DNA of 28,332 nucleotides from Candidatus Moranbacteria bacterium GW2011_GWE2_36_40 (GCA_000991645.1 LBRX01000007.1:1-28332), one strand, 5' to 3'; positions 7,067 to 15,523 are shown, counted from the first letter of the stretch. Notes: generated by a model from the letters alone, not told the origin. Numbers and translations: made by a program.

Positions 7067-7606
7067 ATGAAATTTTTCCAATTACTCAAAATCTTGTTGT
7101 TTGGGCCAAAAGTTACAATTGATGCCGATGAAATCAGAAACATCCCCGAAGACATTTCCTTGGAAGAAGTGGGTGAGGAGCTAAAAAAAACAATTAAAAA
7201 TCTTTATGGTGGTCGCTCTTTGCGCATTCGCGCTGTTGATGCTGGCTCAAGTAATGCTGAAGAAATTGAATTTACAGCACTTAATAATGCTTATTATGAC
7301 ATTGATCGTTTTGGTTTGACCTTTGTGGCATCTCCAAGACATGCGGATATGCTTTTTGTTTCAGGTCCAGTTACGCGAAATCTCGAAACAGCACTCAAAA
7401 CAACCTATGAAGCCGCTCCGAATCCTTGTATTGTTGTGGCTATTGGTGATGGAGCAATAGATGGGGGAATTTGGAAAGATTCATATGCTGTGGTTGGTGG
7501 AGTTGAAAAGGTTATTCCTGTTCATGTTAAAATCGCAGGTGATCCACCGAGTCCGATTCAAATTTTGCGTGGAGTTTTGCAAGCGCTTAATCAGAAAAAT
7601 TTTTAA
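7067..7606 (+). CDS. NuoB/HyfI-like small subunit lacking all iron-sulfur ligands
   Basis: A 179-residue homologue of the small subunit of group 4 hydrogenases and complex I (HyfI, EchC, NuoB). Family hallmarks are clear: SPRHADMLFVSGPVTRN (89-105), ALKTTYEAAPNP (109-120), DGGIWKDSYAVVGGVEKVIPV (132-152) and DPPSPIQIL. In relatives four Cys hold the proximal or N2 [4Fe-4S] cluster. Here the matching positions are S62 and E65 (in DAGSSNAEEIEF), G129 (in AIGDGAIDGG) and D159 (in IAGDPPSP). The only Cys in the protein, C121, is elsewhere. The fold is therefore predicted without a cluster. It is first in the operon, whereas in E. coli hyf the small subunit is late. Hyf-family assignment is firm; function is unknown. 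Confidence 0.88.
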   Translation: MKFFQLLKILLFGPKVTIDADEIRNIPEDISLEEVGEELKKTIKNLYGGRSLRIRAVDAGSSNAEEIEFTALNNAYYDIDRFGLTFVASPRHADMLFVSGPVTRNLETALKTTYEAAPNPCIVVAIGDGAIDGGIWKDSYAVVGGVEKVIPVHVKIAGDPPSPIQILRGVLQALNQKNF

Positions 7607-7615
7607 TATAATTGT

Positions 7616-9619
7616 ATGATAACGATAGATTTAATAGCTTTCGGTTTTTTTGTTTATTTTATAGGACTATTTTCCGCTGGAATATTTGCAATTATTGGTG
7701 GTCAGTGGAGAAAATCTGCTCAGCTTTTTGTCCTGGTTAATGTCTTGGGTTTTTTGACTGGTGTGACATATTTGTACGGATTTGCCCCAAAGGAAATTAT
7801 TTTGGCCGAGTGGAATAGTTTTTTTCATTTTTCACCGACAATTAATTTACTTAGTGCTATTTTCTTTACAATTATTAGTGGTGTTTCATCATTGGTTGGC
7901 GTGTATGGAATCAGATATTTTGAACTGTATGAAGAAATTTATAACAATTCTCTGGCTCAATTTTTGATTGTATTTTTTGTGGTCGGAATGCAAGGTGTTC
8001 TTTTGGCTAACAACTCTTTTATCTTCTTGTTTTTTTGGGAAGTTATGAGTATAACATCTTTCTTTTTGGTAATGACGGAACGTTCTGAAAGTTCAATGAA
8101 GGCAGCTTTTTTGTATTTTATAATGACACACCTTGGAGCTGCTGCAATTTTGGCAGGATTTTTGATTCTTGGTGGTGGTTCTTTGTTTTTTGATTTTTCA
8201 CAAATAGCAATTGCCTCACAAGGATTATCTTCAACTTTGTTAGCACTTTCCTTTCTCTTGTTTTTGTTTGGTTTTGGTTCCAAAGCTGGACTAGTGCCTT
8301 TTCATGTTTGGTTGCCAGAAGCTCATCCTGAGGCTCCAAGCAATGTGTCTGCACTGATGAGTGGTCTTATGTTGAAAATTGCAGTATATGGTTTTATTAA
8401 GATTGTCTTTAGTTTTGTTGGCTTACCTGCCTGGGCTGGGCTTGTTGTTTTGATTATGGGACTTTTTTCTGGAATGCTCGGAGTTTTACATGCAGTTCTT
8501 GAGCGTGATATAAAAAGAGCTTTTGCATATAGTAGTATTGAGAATATGGGAATAATTTTTACCATGCTTGGTTTGTCACTATATCTTTTTGCTCAAAATG
8601 CTTCCATGGAATTTAATGGAATTGCAAATCTTATAATTGTGTTTGCAATTTTTCATGCAGCAAATCATGCATTGTTTAAGACTGCTCTCTTTTTGAGTAG
8701 TGGTGTTGCGCTAAATCGTTTTCATTCAAAACGCTTGGAGGATATGGGGGGACTGGCTAAGATAATGCCGATTTTTTCTTTTGCATTTTTGATTGCAGCA
8801 CTTTCTTCAATGCCTATCGCCCCATTCGGAACATTTTTTGGAGAATGGGGATTTGTTCAGAATGTCATAACTCTTTTGCATGGAACAAGTTTAGACGTTG
8901 CAGTTTTGATTGTTATGGTTGTAACTTTGGCAGTAATTGGCCTTGTTAGTGCGTTAGCTGTTTTCGCAATGGTAAGAATATTTGGAATTTCCATGTTGGG
9001 GCTTCCACGCTCTGGGCATGTGGAATTGCGGGATGAGAAAAAGGATTATCTTCTTACTTTTCCAATCCTAGCTCTAGCGTTGTTGGTTGTAGCTTTCGGA
9101 ATTTTTGCCAAACCTCTTATTTCATGGTTGGCTTCAAATATAAATTCACTAAATTCTTTTGCGCAACCTCAATATATAGTAACAAGCAAGCTTTCTTCGG
9201 CAGCAGTTTTCTTGGTTCTTGCTTTTATTGGATTATTTGTATATGCCATAAAGACATTTTTTGCAAAAAGATGTGTGCAACGATCTTATCAGACCTGGGA
9301 TTGTGGGCAGCCCATCAATGAAACAATGCAATATTCAGCTACTGCTTTTTCTGCTCCCATACGATTTTTCTTTTTGAATTTACTTAAGAGGGAAAAGATT
9401 TTAAAATCAGAACCAATTGTTTTGACAAATCCCTGGATCAGAAAATATGTCTTTTCCTTGTCTTACAAATCTCTCTGGAAAAACAAGGTGTATCAGCCAT
9501 TGTTTGACATCGTCAATTTTTTTGCTGATCGCATCAAAGCTATGCAAGGAGGAAGAATTCAATATTATTTATTGTTTGTTTTGGGCACATTAATCGTTAC
9601 ATTAATTATAGTTTTATGA
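7616..9619 (+). CDS. HyfB-like proton-translocating membrane subunit (NuoL family)
   Basis: A 667-residue polytopic membrane protein of the antiporter-like family, close in length to E. coli HyfB (about 670). The residues that form the proton path are present: E142 (FFWEVMS), K223 (GFGSKAGLVPFHVWLPEAHPEA), K254 (LMLKIAVYG) and K355 (HAANHALFKTALF). A soluble stretch and a final helix (YYLLFVLGTLIVTLIIVL) close the protein. It follows the small subunit by 9 bases. Its TGA stop overlaps the ATG of the next gene (ATGA), which indicates translational coupling. An ion-pumping role is inferred from the residues; the energy source is unclear. Confidence 0.93.
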   Translation: MITIDLIAFGFFVYFIGLFSAGIFAIIGGQWRKSAQLFVLVNVLGFLTGVTYLYGFAPKEIILAEWNSFFHFSPTINLLSAIFFTIISGVSSLVGVYGIRYFELYEEIYNNSLAQFLIVFFVVGMQGVLLANNSFIFLFFWEVMSITSFFLVMTERSESSMKAAFLYFIMTHLGAAAILAGFLILGGGSLFFDFSQIAIASQGLSSTLLALSFLLFLFGFGSKAGLVPFHVWLPEAHPEAPSNVSALMSGLMLKIAVYGFIKIVFSFVGLPAWAGLVVLIMGLFSGMLGVLHAVLERDIKRAFAYSSIENMGIIFTMLGLSLYLFAQNASMEFNGIANLIIVFAIFHAANHALFKTALFLSSGVALNRFHSKRLEDMGGLAKIMPIFSFAFLIAALSSMPIAPFGTFFGEWGFVQNVITLLHGTSLDVAVLIVMVVTLAVIGLVSALAVFAMVRIFGISMLGLPRSGHVELRDEKKDYLLTFPILALALLVVAFGIFAKPLISWLASNINSLNSFAQPQYIVTSKLSSAAVFLVLAFIGLFVYAIKTFFAKRCVQRSYQTWDCGQPINETMQYSATAFSAPIRFFFLNLLKREKILKSEPIVLTNPWIRKYVFSLSYKSLWKNKVYQPLFDIVNFFADRIKAMQGGRIQYYLLFVLGTLIVTLIIVL

Positions 9620-11205
9620 ATTCAATTTTAGCTACAATTTTTCAAGTCCTATTTATTTTATTGATCGCACCCTTTGCTCAAGGTTTTGTGAGATTTTGCA
9701 AGGCGCGTTTGCAGGGGCGCAAGGGTGCTTCACCATTTTTACCTTATTACACTTTTGCAACCTTGATTAAAAAAGAGATGGTTATTCCCAAGGCATCATC
9801 TTGGATTTTTCATGTGGTTCCGTATGTTGTTTTGGCAACTGCTGTTGCGCTTGCAGCTATTTTGCCACTTTTGTTTTTGGGTGGAAAACTGGCAAGCATG
9901 AGTGATTTTTTGATTGTTGGTGGAGTTTTAATTTTGGGATCAATATTTTTGGTGCTTGGAGGGCTTGACCCGGGAAGTGCTTTTGGCGGAATGGGATCTA
10001 GTCGTGAAATGACAATTGCTGTTTTGGTTGAACCAATCATGATTATGGTTTTTGGTGCCATAAGTTTTGTGACTGGAACTTTTGCGATAGATGGAATGGT
10101 TGGTCAATCACTGATCTGGGCTCATCCATATTTATTGCTTTCTGTTTTTGCATTCGCCTTGGTCGCATTGGCTGAAAATGCTCGTTATCCGGTGGACAAT
10201 CCAGCAACTCATCTTGAACTTACAATGGTGCACGAGGCTATGATTTTGGAATATTCAGGAGTTTATTTGGCTATTTTGGAATTTGCAAGCGCAATAAAAA
10301 TAGCAGTATTTGCGATACTGCTTTCAAATCTTGTTTTTCCGACAACGCTCTTTGTTTTGAGTGGGTCAGTTTCAGTGATAGTTGCTATTATCTTTGGAAT
10401 TATAAAAGTAACTCTTGCAATGGGTCTCCTGGCTCTTCTTGAAACAACAATTGTTAAAATGCGTTTCTATAGGGTGCAAGAGTTTATGTCCATTGCTTTT
10501 TTTACTGCTATGTTTGGTTTTGTTATCGCTCTTTTGTCATCGATTATGGAAGTTAGTTTTGAATATCACACAATGTTTGCGGTCTTGTCTATTCTTTTTG
10601 TGATTCTTTTGTTTGGAAGAGCTCGTTCTCAAGTTATGCTTCGTTATTATGCCCTTTCATCTCTTTCTATTGCTGGAATTGCCTATGGATTGGCACTTGT
10701 TTTCGAAGAAGAAAGACAACATTTGTTAATATTTGCAATTGTGACAATTATTATAAAAACATTCATTGTTCCTTTTGTAATTAGGTATGTGCAAAGAAAG
10801 CACAAAGACCTTGTTAGCTTGCCATCATTTTTGCGCCCAGCTTCAAGTTATTTTATTGCAGTTGTTATTTTGATTGTGACTTTTTTCATTCTCAAGCGCA
10901 CGCCTATCGTTGGCTTGGTTGAATTTGATACACTTTTGTATGCCTCAATTGCCATGATTGGTCTGGGATTAGCAACGATGATTGTGCATAGAAATATTTT
11001 TTCCCAAATTACGGGGCTCTTGATTATGGAAAATGGTGTTACTATTTTTACATTGGTTACAGTAAGGTCGTTGCCGCTGCTGATAGAACTGGGAGTATTT
11101 GCGATTATCGTTGTTAGTTCTTTCATTTTGTCTGTTTTAAGTTCTCGTATTCGTGAATTTCATGGTTCTGCAGATACTGAGGAATTGCGAAGTTTGACTG
11201 AATAA
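9616..11205 (+). CDS. HyfC-HyfE fusion membrane subunit
   Basis: 529 residues that join two normally separate subunits. Residues 1-310 are NuoH/HyfC-like: GRKGASPFLPYY near 35, GGLDPGSAFGGMGSSREMT (115-133), and AENARYPVDNPATHLE with HEAMILEYSG (186-215). These form the interface between the peripheral and membrane arms. Residues about 311-529 are HyfE-like (NuoK-related), with GLLIMENGV near 465 and LPLLIELGVFAIIV near 488; these contain the two conserved membrane Glu. HyfC alone is about 315 and HyfE about 215 residues, so the sum fits a simple end-to-end fusion. No stop or frame change occurs at the joint. Confidence 0.9.
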   Translation: MNSILATIFQVLFILLIAPFAQGFVRFCKARLQGRKGASPFLPYYTFATLIKKEMVIPKASSWIFHVVPYVVLATAVALAAILPLLFLGGKLASMSDFLIVGGVLILGSIFLVLGGLDPGSAFGGMGSSREMTIAVLVEPIMIMVFGAISFVTGTFAIDGMVGQSLIWAHPYLLLSVFAFALVALAENARYPVDNPATHLELTMVHEAMILEYSGVYLAILEFASAIKIAVFAILLSNLVFPTTLFVLSGSVSVIVAIIFGIIKVTLAMGLLALLETTIVKMRFYRVQEFMSIAFFTAMFGFVIALLSSIMEVSFEYHTMFAVLSILFVILLFGRARSQVMLRYYALSSLSIAGIAYGLALVFEEERQHLLIFAIVTIIIKTFIVPFVIRYVQRKHKDLVSLPSFLRPASSYFIAVVILIVTFFILKRTPIVGLVEFDTLLYASIAMIGLGLATMIVHRNIFSQITGLLIMENGVTIFTLVTVRSLPLLIELGVFAIIVVSSFILSVLSSRIREFHGSADTEELRSLTE

Positions 11206-11211
11206 CACAGA

Positions 11212-11337
11212 AGTTACGCATTTCGAAACATTTCTTTTTTGGCCAATAGTTGGCGACAGCAACTCTTTGAGCTTTTGGATATTGAGTATTTATCCAAAAG
11301 CGTGCCAAAAAGGAAATAGTTGAGAAAATGCGTAAGT
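11212..11337. mobile_element. MITE-like structured inverted repeat
   Basis: Outer arms TTACGCATTT (11214-11223) and AAATGCGTAA (11326-11335) are perfect complements. A second arm pair (about 11229-11243 with 11304-11317) continues the stem with few mismatches. Inside are two hairpins: AGTTG/CAACT (11249-11265) and an 11-bp stem (11271-11281 with 11291-11301). The result is a small branched structure with terminal repeats and no coding capacity. It lies between two genes of the Ehr-like operon. I saw no second copy in this window and no certain target-site duplication. Confidence 0.6.
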
Positions 11338-11376
11338 CCTATAAAAATTGAATTTTAGATATTATAAAATAACCTT

Positions 11377-12858
11377 ATGACTCCAATAATTACAATTATC
11401 ATTATTTTAGCTGCAGCTGCATTGACCATTCTTTTGAAAAATGAAAAACAAATTCGTCTAAGCAGCTTGTTTTTGGCAGTTCTTGGTGGAGCCACGGTTT
11501 TTGCAATGGTCTTACCAATTTTATTTGGTTTTAGCATGTCTTGGTCTGATAGTGTTTGGCTTTTTGATAATTTTTCAGCACTAATGGCTTCTTTGGTTGC
11601 GTTTGTATATGCTAGTGCTGCAGTTGTCAGTTTTCGATATATTGGTCATGAGCATGAAGAGGGAATATTGTCTTTGAATGACTTGAAATTATATTTTGGT
11701 TTGTTTCATATTTTTGCTCTCTGCATGATTATTACTGTTCTGGCTAATAATACCTTATTGCTTTGGATGGCATTGGAGGGAACAACTTTATCTTCAACTT
11801 TTTTGGTTGGGCTTTATCGTAAAAAAACTTCTGCGGAAGCTGCTTGGAAATATATTATTATTTGTTCAACCGGAATAAGTCTGGGGTTACTTGGTGTTTT
11901 ATTGTTTGGATATGCATCTTCATTGACCGGAGTTTCTGGAAGTGAAATTTTTACCTTGACTTCGCTTTTTCAAAATGCTCATCTTATTTCTGTTGATATA
12001 GTTAAGTGGGCTTTTGTTTTTCTATTTGTTGGTTTTGGTGCAAAGCTTGGCTTGGTTCCGATGCACATTTGGCTTCCTGATGCTCATAGTAATGCGCCTT
12101 CTCCAATCTCAGGAATGTTTTCTGGAATTTTATTGAACATTGCATTGTATGGAATTATTCGTTTTCGTTTTGTTTCAGATTTAGCGCTTGGATCTGATCA
12201 ATGGACTGGACAATTATTTTTATTTTTCGGAGTAATTTCTATTTTGGTTCCAGCTTTTATGATGTTAGTTCAGAGTAATTACAAACGAATGTTGGCATAT
12301 TCCAGTGTGGAACATATGGGGATAATAACTTTCGCACTTTCTTTGCCTGGAATTGGTGCTATTGCTGCTGTTATTCATATGATTGGTCACACACTGACAA
12401 AATCAATGCTTTTTTTTGGAGCAGGGGAGATATTATTAAATTATAAAACAACCAAAACTGCCAACATAAAAGCTTTAGCAAAAAGAGCGCCATTTACTGC
12501 AGTAATGTTTTTGCTTGGAATTTTGGCTATCATAGCCTTGCCGCCATCAGTATTATTTGTCAGTGAATACACGATGTTTGTTACAGCCTTTGCTGTGCAT
12601 CCAATTATTTCGTTGCTGATACTTTCTTCTTTAAGTGTTATTGCATATGCAATGTTGCGTTCAACAATGGGGATGCTTTTTTCTGAAGAAGACAGTAGCA
12701 CTAATCATCAGTCAATTAGAGAAAAATGGAATATTACTCATTCAGTTATGGTTTTGCAATTGCTTTTGGTTGTAGGATTGACCTTCTTTTTTTCATCTGA
12801 CAATGGACTTGAATTTATTGATTCTGTAGCAAAAGACACAATTTATATATCAAAGTAG
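11377..12858 (+). CDS. HyfF-like proton-translocating membrane subunit (NuoN/NuoM family)
   Basis: A 493-residue polytopic antiporter-like subunit. Conserved ion-path residues include E134 (LLLWMALEGTTLSS), K223 (GFGAKLGLVPMHIWLPDAH) and K342 (HMIGHTLTKSMLFF). The helix-8 position that carries Lys in HyfB-like proteins is N254 (ILLNIALYG). I believe Asn also occurs there in HyfF proteins but cannot check. The length fits HyfF (about 500-530). It is separated from the upstream fusion gene by the MITE-like element, so its expression may differ. No SD. Confidence 0.91.
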   Translation: MTPIITIIIILAAAALTILLKNEKQIRLSSLFLAVLGGATVFAMVLPILFGFSMSWSDSVWLFDNFSALMASLVAFVYASAAVVSFRYIGHEHEEGILSLNDLKLYFGLFHIFALCMIITVLANNTLLLWMALEGTTLSSTFLVGLYRKKTSAEAAWKYIIICSTGISLGLLGVLLFGYASSLTGVSGSEIFTLTSLFQNAHLISVDIVKWAFVFLFVGFGAKLGLVPMHIWLPDAHSNAPSPISGMFSGILLNIALYGIIRFRFVSDLALGSDQWTGQLFLFFGVISILVPAFMMLVQSNYKRMLAYSSVEHMGIITFALSLPGIGAIAAVIHMIGHTLTKSMLFFGAGEILLNYKTTKTANIKALAKRAPFTAVMFLLGILAIIALPPSVLFVSEYTMFVTAFAVHPIISLLILSSLSVIAYAMLRSTMGMLFSEEDSSTNHQSIREKWNITHSVMVLQLLLVVGLTFFFSSDNGLEFIDSVAKDTIYISK

Positions 12859-12886
12859 ATAATTCAAAATTTATTTTTACAAAAAA

Positions 12887-14446
12887 ATGAGCATTCAAGA
12901 TATTCTCAAAAACTTTTCCGGTGTAAAAATTGTCGAGCAAAAAAACGATACTATTTTTGCTATTGTTGATCGTGGATATTTGTCAGAACTTTCCACAAAG
13001 CTTGTCGACGAACATGGTCTTTTTTTGTCACTTTTATACGGCACAGATAACCGCGCTGAAAAACAAACTTTTGGAGTGCATGCAATTTTCGGAAACGACA
13101 AAGAGCATGAATGGTTGAAGCTTTCAACTGAATTGCCGCAAGAAGATCCACAATATCCGTCATTGACAGCAACAATAATGGCTGCTCATTGGTATGAACG
13201 TTATATGCAAGATATGTTCGGGATCACAGCTATTGGGCATCCTGATCCTCGCAGACTTGTTAATCATGAAAATATTCCAGTTGGAACATATCCACTTAGA
13301 AAAGATTTTGCTTGGAATACTAAATTGGAAAAAGACAATGTTCCATATCCCATGCATCATGTTTCCGGAGAGGGAATTTATGAAATTCCAGTTGGACCAA
13401 TTCATGCTGGAATAATAGAGCCTGGTCATTTTCGTTTCAATGTGGCCGGAGAAAGAATTTTGACGCTGGAAGGAAAATTATTTTTTACCCACAAAGGTGT
13501 GGAAAAATTAATGGAAGGAAAAATAGTAAATCAAGCCCTTCCATTTATTGAAAGATTATCAGGCGACATGGCGGCTTCACATGCATTGGCATTTTCTCAA
13601 GCTGTTGAGAAAATTTCTGATTGTCAAATTTCACAAAGAGCTTCAGTTTGCAGAACTCTCTTGGTTGAACTGGAAAGACTTACCATGCATATTCATGATT
13701 TGGCAAATATTGGGGGAATGGGAACTGGATACAGCTTTGTTGCTGCTAATGGTTTTCGCATTAAGGAAAGAATGATGAGACTCTCGGCTGATATAACCGG
13801 AAATAGATTTTGGCGTGGGATGATAGTTCCTGGAGGGATGTTGAAAGATATTGACAATGAAAAAATGGAAAAGATTCTATCTGTTTCTAAAGACGCACAC
13901 AGAGAGATGCTTGAAATTGTTACATTGGCTTTGGCTTCCGATGGATTCATGGATCGCTTGCAAACCACTGGAGTCCTTCCTCTTGAAGCAGCAAAAGCAT
14001 TTGGTGCTCTTGGGATTGCGGCTCGTGGATCGGGTTTAAATCGTGACACAAGAAGGGACCATCCGTATGATGCATATAAAAAATACGATGTAAGAGTATC
14101 CATTAAGAATAGTGGAGATGTGCACGCAAGATATCTTGTGCGTATTGAGGAAATGAAAAACACCTTAGATTTAATTGAAAAATTAATCGTGGATATGCCT
14201 AGTGGTGAAGTATTGGTAAATATTGATACAAAAGATGGCTTTGCAATTGGGGCAGTTGAAAGTTGGCGGGGAGAGATTTTGTGCGCCTTGGAGATTAAAA
14301 ACGGAGTGGTTGAAAGATGTTTTCCTCGTGACCCCTCATTTTGCAATTGGGCACTATTTGGAATCATGGGACCAGGAAATATTGTGCCAGATTTTCCATT
14401 GATCAATAAAAGCTTGAATCTTTCATATTCGGGGACTGACTTATAA
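12887..14446 (+). CDS. NuoC-NuoD/HyfG-like large subunit lacking Ni-Fe ligands
   Basis: 519 residues. About 1-130 is a NuoC-like domain (ending MQDMFGITAIGHPDPRRL). About 150-519 is the NuoD / hydrogenase large subunit (FFTHKGVEKLMEGK, then LLVELERLTMHIHDLANIGG, then GLNRDTRRDHPYDAY). Hydrogenases bind Ni-Fe with CxxC near the N-terminal part and CxxC near the end. Here the first motif reads ERLSGDMAASH, with S225 and M228 in place of Cys. The second reads SLNLSYSGTDL, with S513 and G516, and the chain ends there. The enzyme cannot hold a Ni-Fe centre. No ferredoxin-like HyfH gene follows. It belongs with the Ehr type of complex; its activity is unknown. Confidence 0.9.
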   Translation: MSIQDILKNFSGVKIVEQKNDTIFAIVDRGYLSELSTKLVDEHGLFLSLLYGTDNRAEKQTFGVHAIFGNDKEHEWLKLSTELPQEDPQYPSLTATIMAAHWYERYMQDMFGITAIGHPDPRRLVNHENIPVGTYPLRKDFAWNTKLEKDNVPYPMHHVSGEGIYEIPVGPIHAGIIEPGHFRFNVAGERILTLEGKLFFTHKGVEKLMEGKIVNQALPFIERLSGDMAASHALAFSQAVEKISDCQISQRASVCRTLLVELERLTMHIHDLANIGGMGTGYSFVAANGFRIKERMMRLSADITGNRFWRGMIVPGGMLKDIDNEKMEKILSVSKDAHREMLEIVTLALASDGFMDRLQTTGVLPLEAAKAFGALGIAARGSGLNRDTRRDHPYDAYKKYDVRVSIKNSGDVHARYLVRIEEMKNTLDLIEKLIVDMPSGEVLVNIDTKDGFAIGAVESWRGEILCALEIKNGVVERCFPRDPSFCNWALFGIMGPGNIVPDFPLINKSLNLSYSGTDL

Positions 14447-14464
14447 AGTTTTCTTCCAGATCAT

Positions 14465-14549
14465 TCTCTCCTCAGATGAGGAGAGACCCGCCTCGACTCG
14501 CAAGACGATTTGCTCGTCGACGCGAGGCGGGTGTCATGTACTCATGACA
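14465..14549. repeat. Three adjacent hairpins after the Ehr-like operon
   Basis: Hairpin 1: TCTCTCCTC / GAGGAGAGA (14465-14486). Hairpin 2: a 45-base element CCCGCCTCG...CGAGGCGGG (14487-14531). Hairpin 3: TGTCATG / CATGACA (14532-14549). They abut with no spacer. The 45-base element reappears, reversed, inside the coding sequence at about 16409-16453. The whole 14447-14801 gap holds these hairpins, a terminator and a promoter, and no gene. Confidence 0.85.
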
Positions 14550-14590
14550 GAGAGGTTTGAGTGAAGCCCGACTTATCCACTTTTATCTTT

Positions 14591-14620
14591 AAAAAGATCT
14601 GCCTCGAGCAGGTCTTTTTT
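14591..14620 (+). terminator. Terminator of the Ehr-like operon
   Basis: AGATCTGC (14595-14602) pairs with GCAGGTCT (14608-14615), followed by TTTTTT. An A-run precedes the stem. Confidence 0.75.
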
Positions 14621-14689
14621 GTCGAAAAATGCCTAAAAAGAGCCAGAAACAGGCATTTTGGAAACTATTTCAGCATTTTTTGGAAAATA

Positions 14690-14718
14690 TTGACGAAAGT
14701 GAAAAGTGAGAGTAAAGT
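14690..14718 (+). promoter_or_regulatory. Promoter of the gamma carbonic anhydrase gene
   Basis: -35 TTGACG (14690-14695), a 17-base spacer, -10 TAAAGT (14713-14718). The next gene starts 84 bases further on. Confidence 0.6.
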
Positions 14719-14801
14719 TTATAGTTGTGCATGAAAACATGAGCAATGAGTTTTTTAAAAAATATGGAAATTAAACCACAAAAACAGGGGAGGTAGTGCA
14801 G

Positions 14802-15410
14802 ATGCAACCAAAAAAAGGTGTTGTTTTCTACGACGATGAGTTTTTTGGCAATCCACAGTATGATGATGAGAATTGTTATGTTAGTCGCACGGCTCGCATA
14901 ACTGGCAAGGTTCAACTTGAAGACAATGTTATAGTTTGTCCACATGTATCCATTAGGGCTGATGAGGGTTCTCCATTTAAAATTTGCAAAGGTACAAATA
15001 TCCAGGATTCAGTAATTATACATGGTTTGTATGGTGAATATGTAGAAGATGAACATGGTGAAAAATACTCAGTTCTTATTGGCTCACACTGTACAATCGC
15101 ACACAGGGCAACCGTCCATGGTCCTACAAAAATTGGCAAGAAAACGTTTGTTGGATTTCATACAATAATACATAATTCGATTGTTGGACGAAATTGCTAT
15201 ATTGGGCATGGTGCGATCGTTGAAAATGTTACAATTAAGGATGAGAGATTTGTGCGATCTGGCATGGTTGTTGATTGTCAAACTATTGCAGATAGTCTTC
15301 CGATGGTTAATGAGCATCAGAAAGGCTTCAATAAAGCAGTTGTTGATAAGAATAAGCATTTGGTAAAGATATATCAAGAAAGAAGAAGGCATCATAATAT
15401 TGAGAGATAG
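14802..15410 (+). CDS. Gamma-class carbonic anhydrase (Cam type)
   Basis: A 202-residue left-handed beta-helix protein that interconverts CO2 and bicarbonate at a metal held between subunits of a trimer. All key residues of the Methanosarcina Cam family are seen: R52 and D54 (SIRADEG), Q68 and D69 (NIQD), and the metal ligands H74 (VIIHG), H101 (IAHR) and H106 (TVHG). The acidic loop typical of Cam (GLYGEYVEDEHGEKYS) is also present, which sets it apart from shorter CamH/PaaY proteins. No signal peptide is seen. The ATG at 14802 is preferred over GTG 14796, because AGGGGAGG ends 8 bases before it. It has its own promoter and a terminator behind it. It is one of few genes here with a strong SD, which may point to acquisition. 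Confidence 0.88.
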   Translation: MQPKKGVVFYDDEFFGNPQYDDENCYVSRTARITGKVQLEDNVIVCPHVSIRADEGSPFKICKGTNIQDSVIIHGLYGEYVEDEHGEKYSVLIGSHCTIAHRATVHGPTKIGKKTFVGFHTIIHNSIVGRNCYIGHGAIVENVTIKDERFVRSGMVVDCQTIADSLPMVNEHQKGFNKAVVDKNKHLVKIYQERRRHHNIER

Positions 15411-15425
15411 GCTTGGATTCTAATG

Positions 15426-15461
15426 AGACGTGGACACTGAAAAGTGTTTACGTCTTTTTTT
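15426..15461 (+). terminator. Terminator of the carbonic anhydrase gene
   Basis: A 13-bp stem AGACGT-GG-ACACT / AGTGT-TT-ACGTCT (15426-15455) with a GAAA tetraloop, followed by seven T. Confidence 0.9.
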
Positions 15462-15470
15462 AAAATATGG

Positions 15471-15476
15471 TATAAT
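15471..15476 (+). promoter_or_regulatory. Extended -10 promoter of the DUF4349-like gene
   Basis: TGGTATAAT: a perfect -10 (15471-15476) with the TG extension. A weak -35 (TTTACG, 15447-15452) would lie inside the preceding terminator stem. Confidence 0.65.
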
Positions 15477-15523
15477 TGTAAATGAAAGAAAATAGGGTTT
15501 TTTAATTACCAAACAAAAATAAA

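Noticed and set aside
7607..7616. A promoter from TATAAT just before the HyfB-like gene
   Set aside because: The box ends 3 bases before the ATG, so transcription would start inside the gene; no -35 is present.
9611..9625. UGA recoded as glycine, as in Gracilibacteria and Absconditabacteria
   Set aside because: TGA ends the HyfB-like gene in a normal ATGA overlap, and no core protein has an in-frame TGA.
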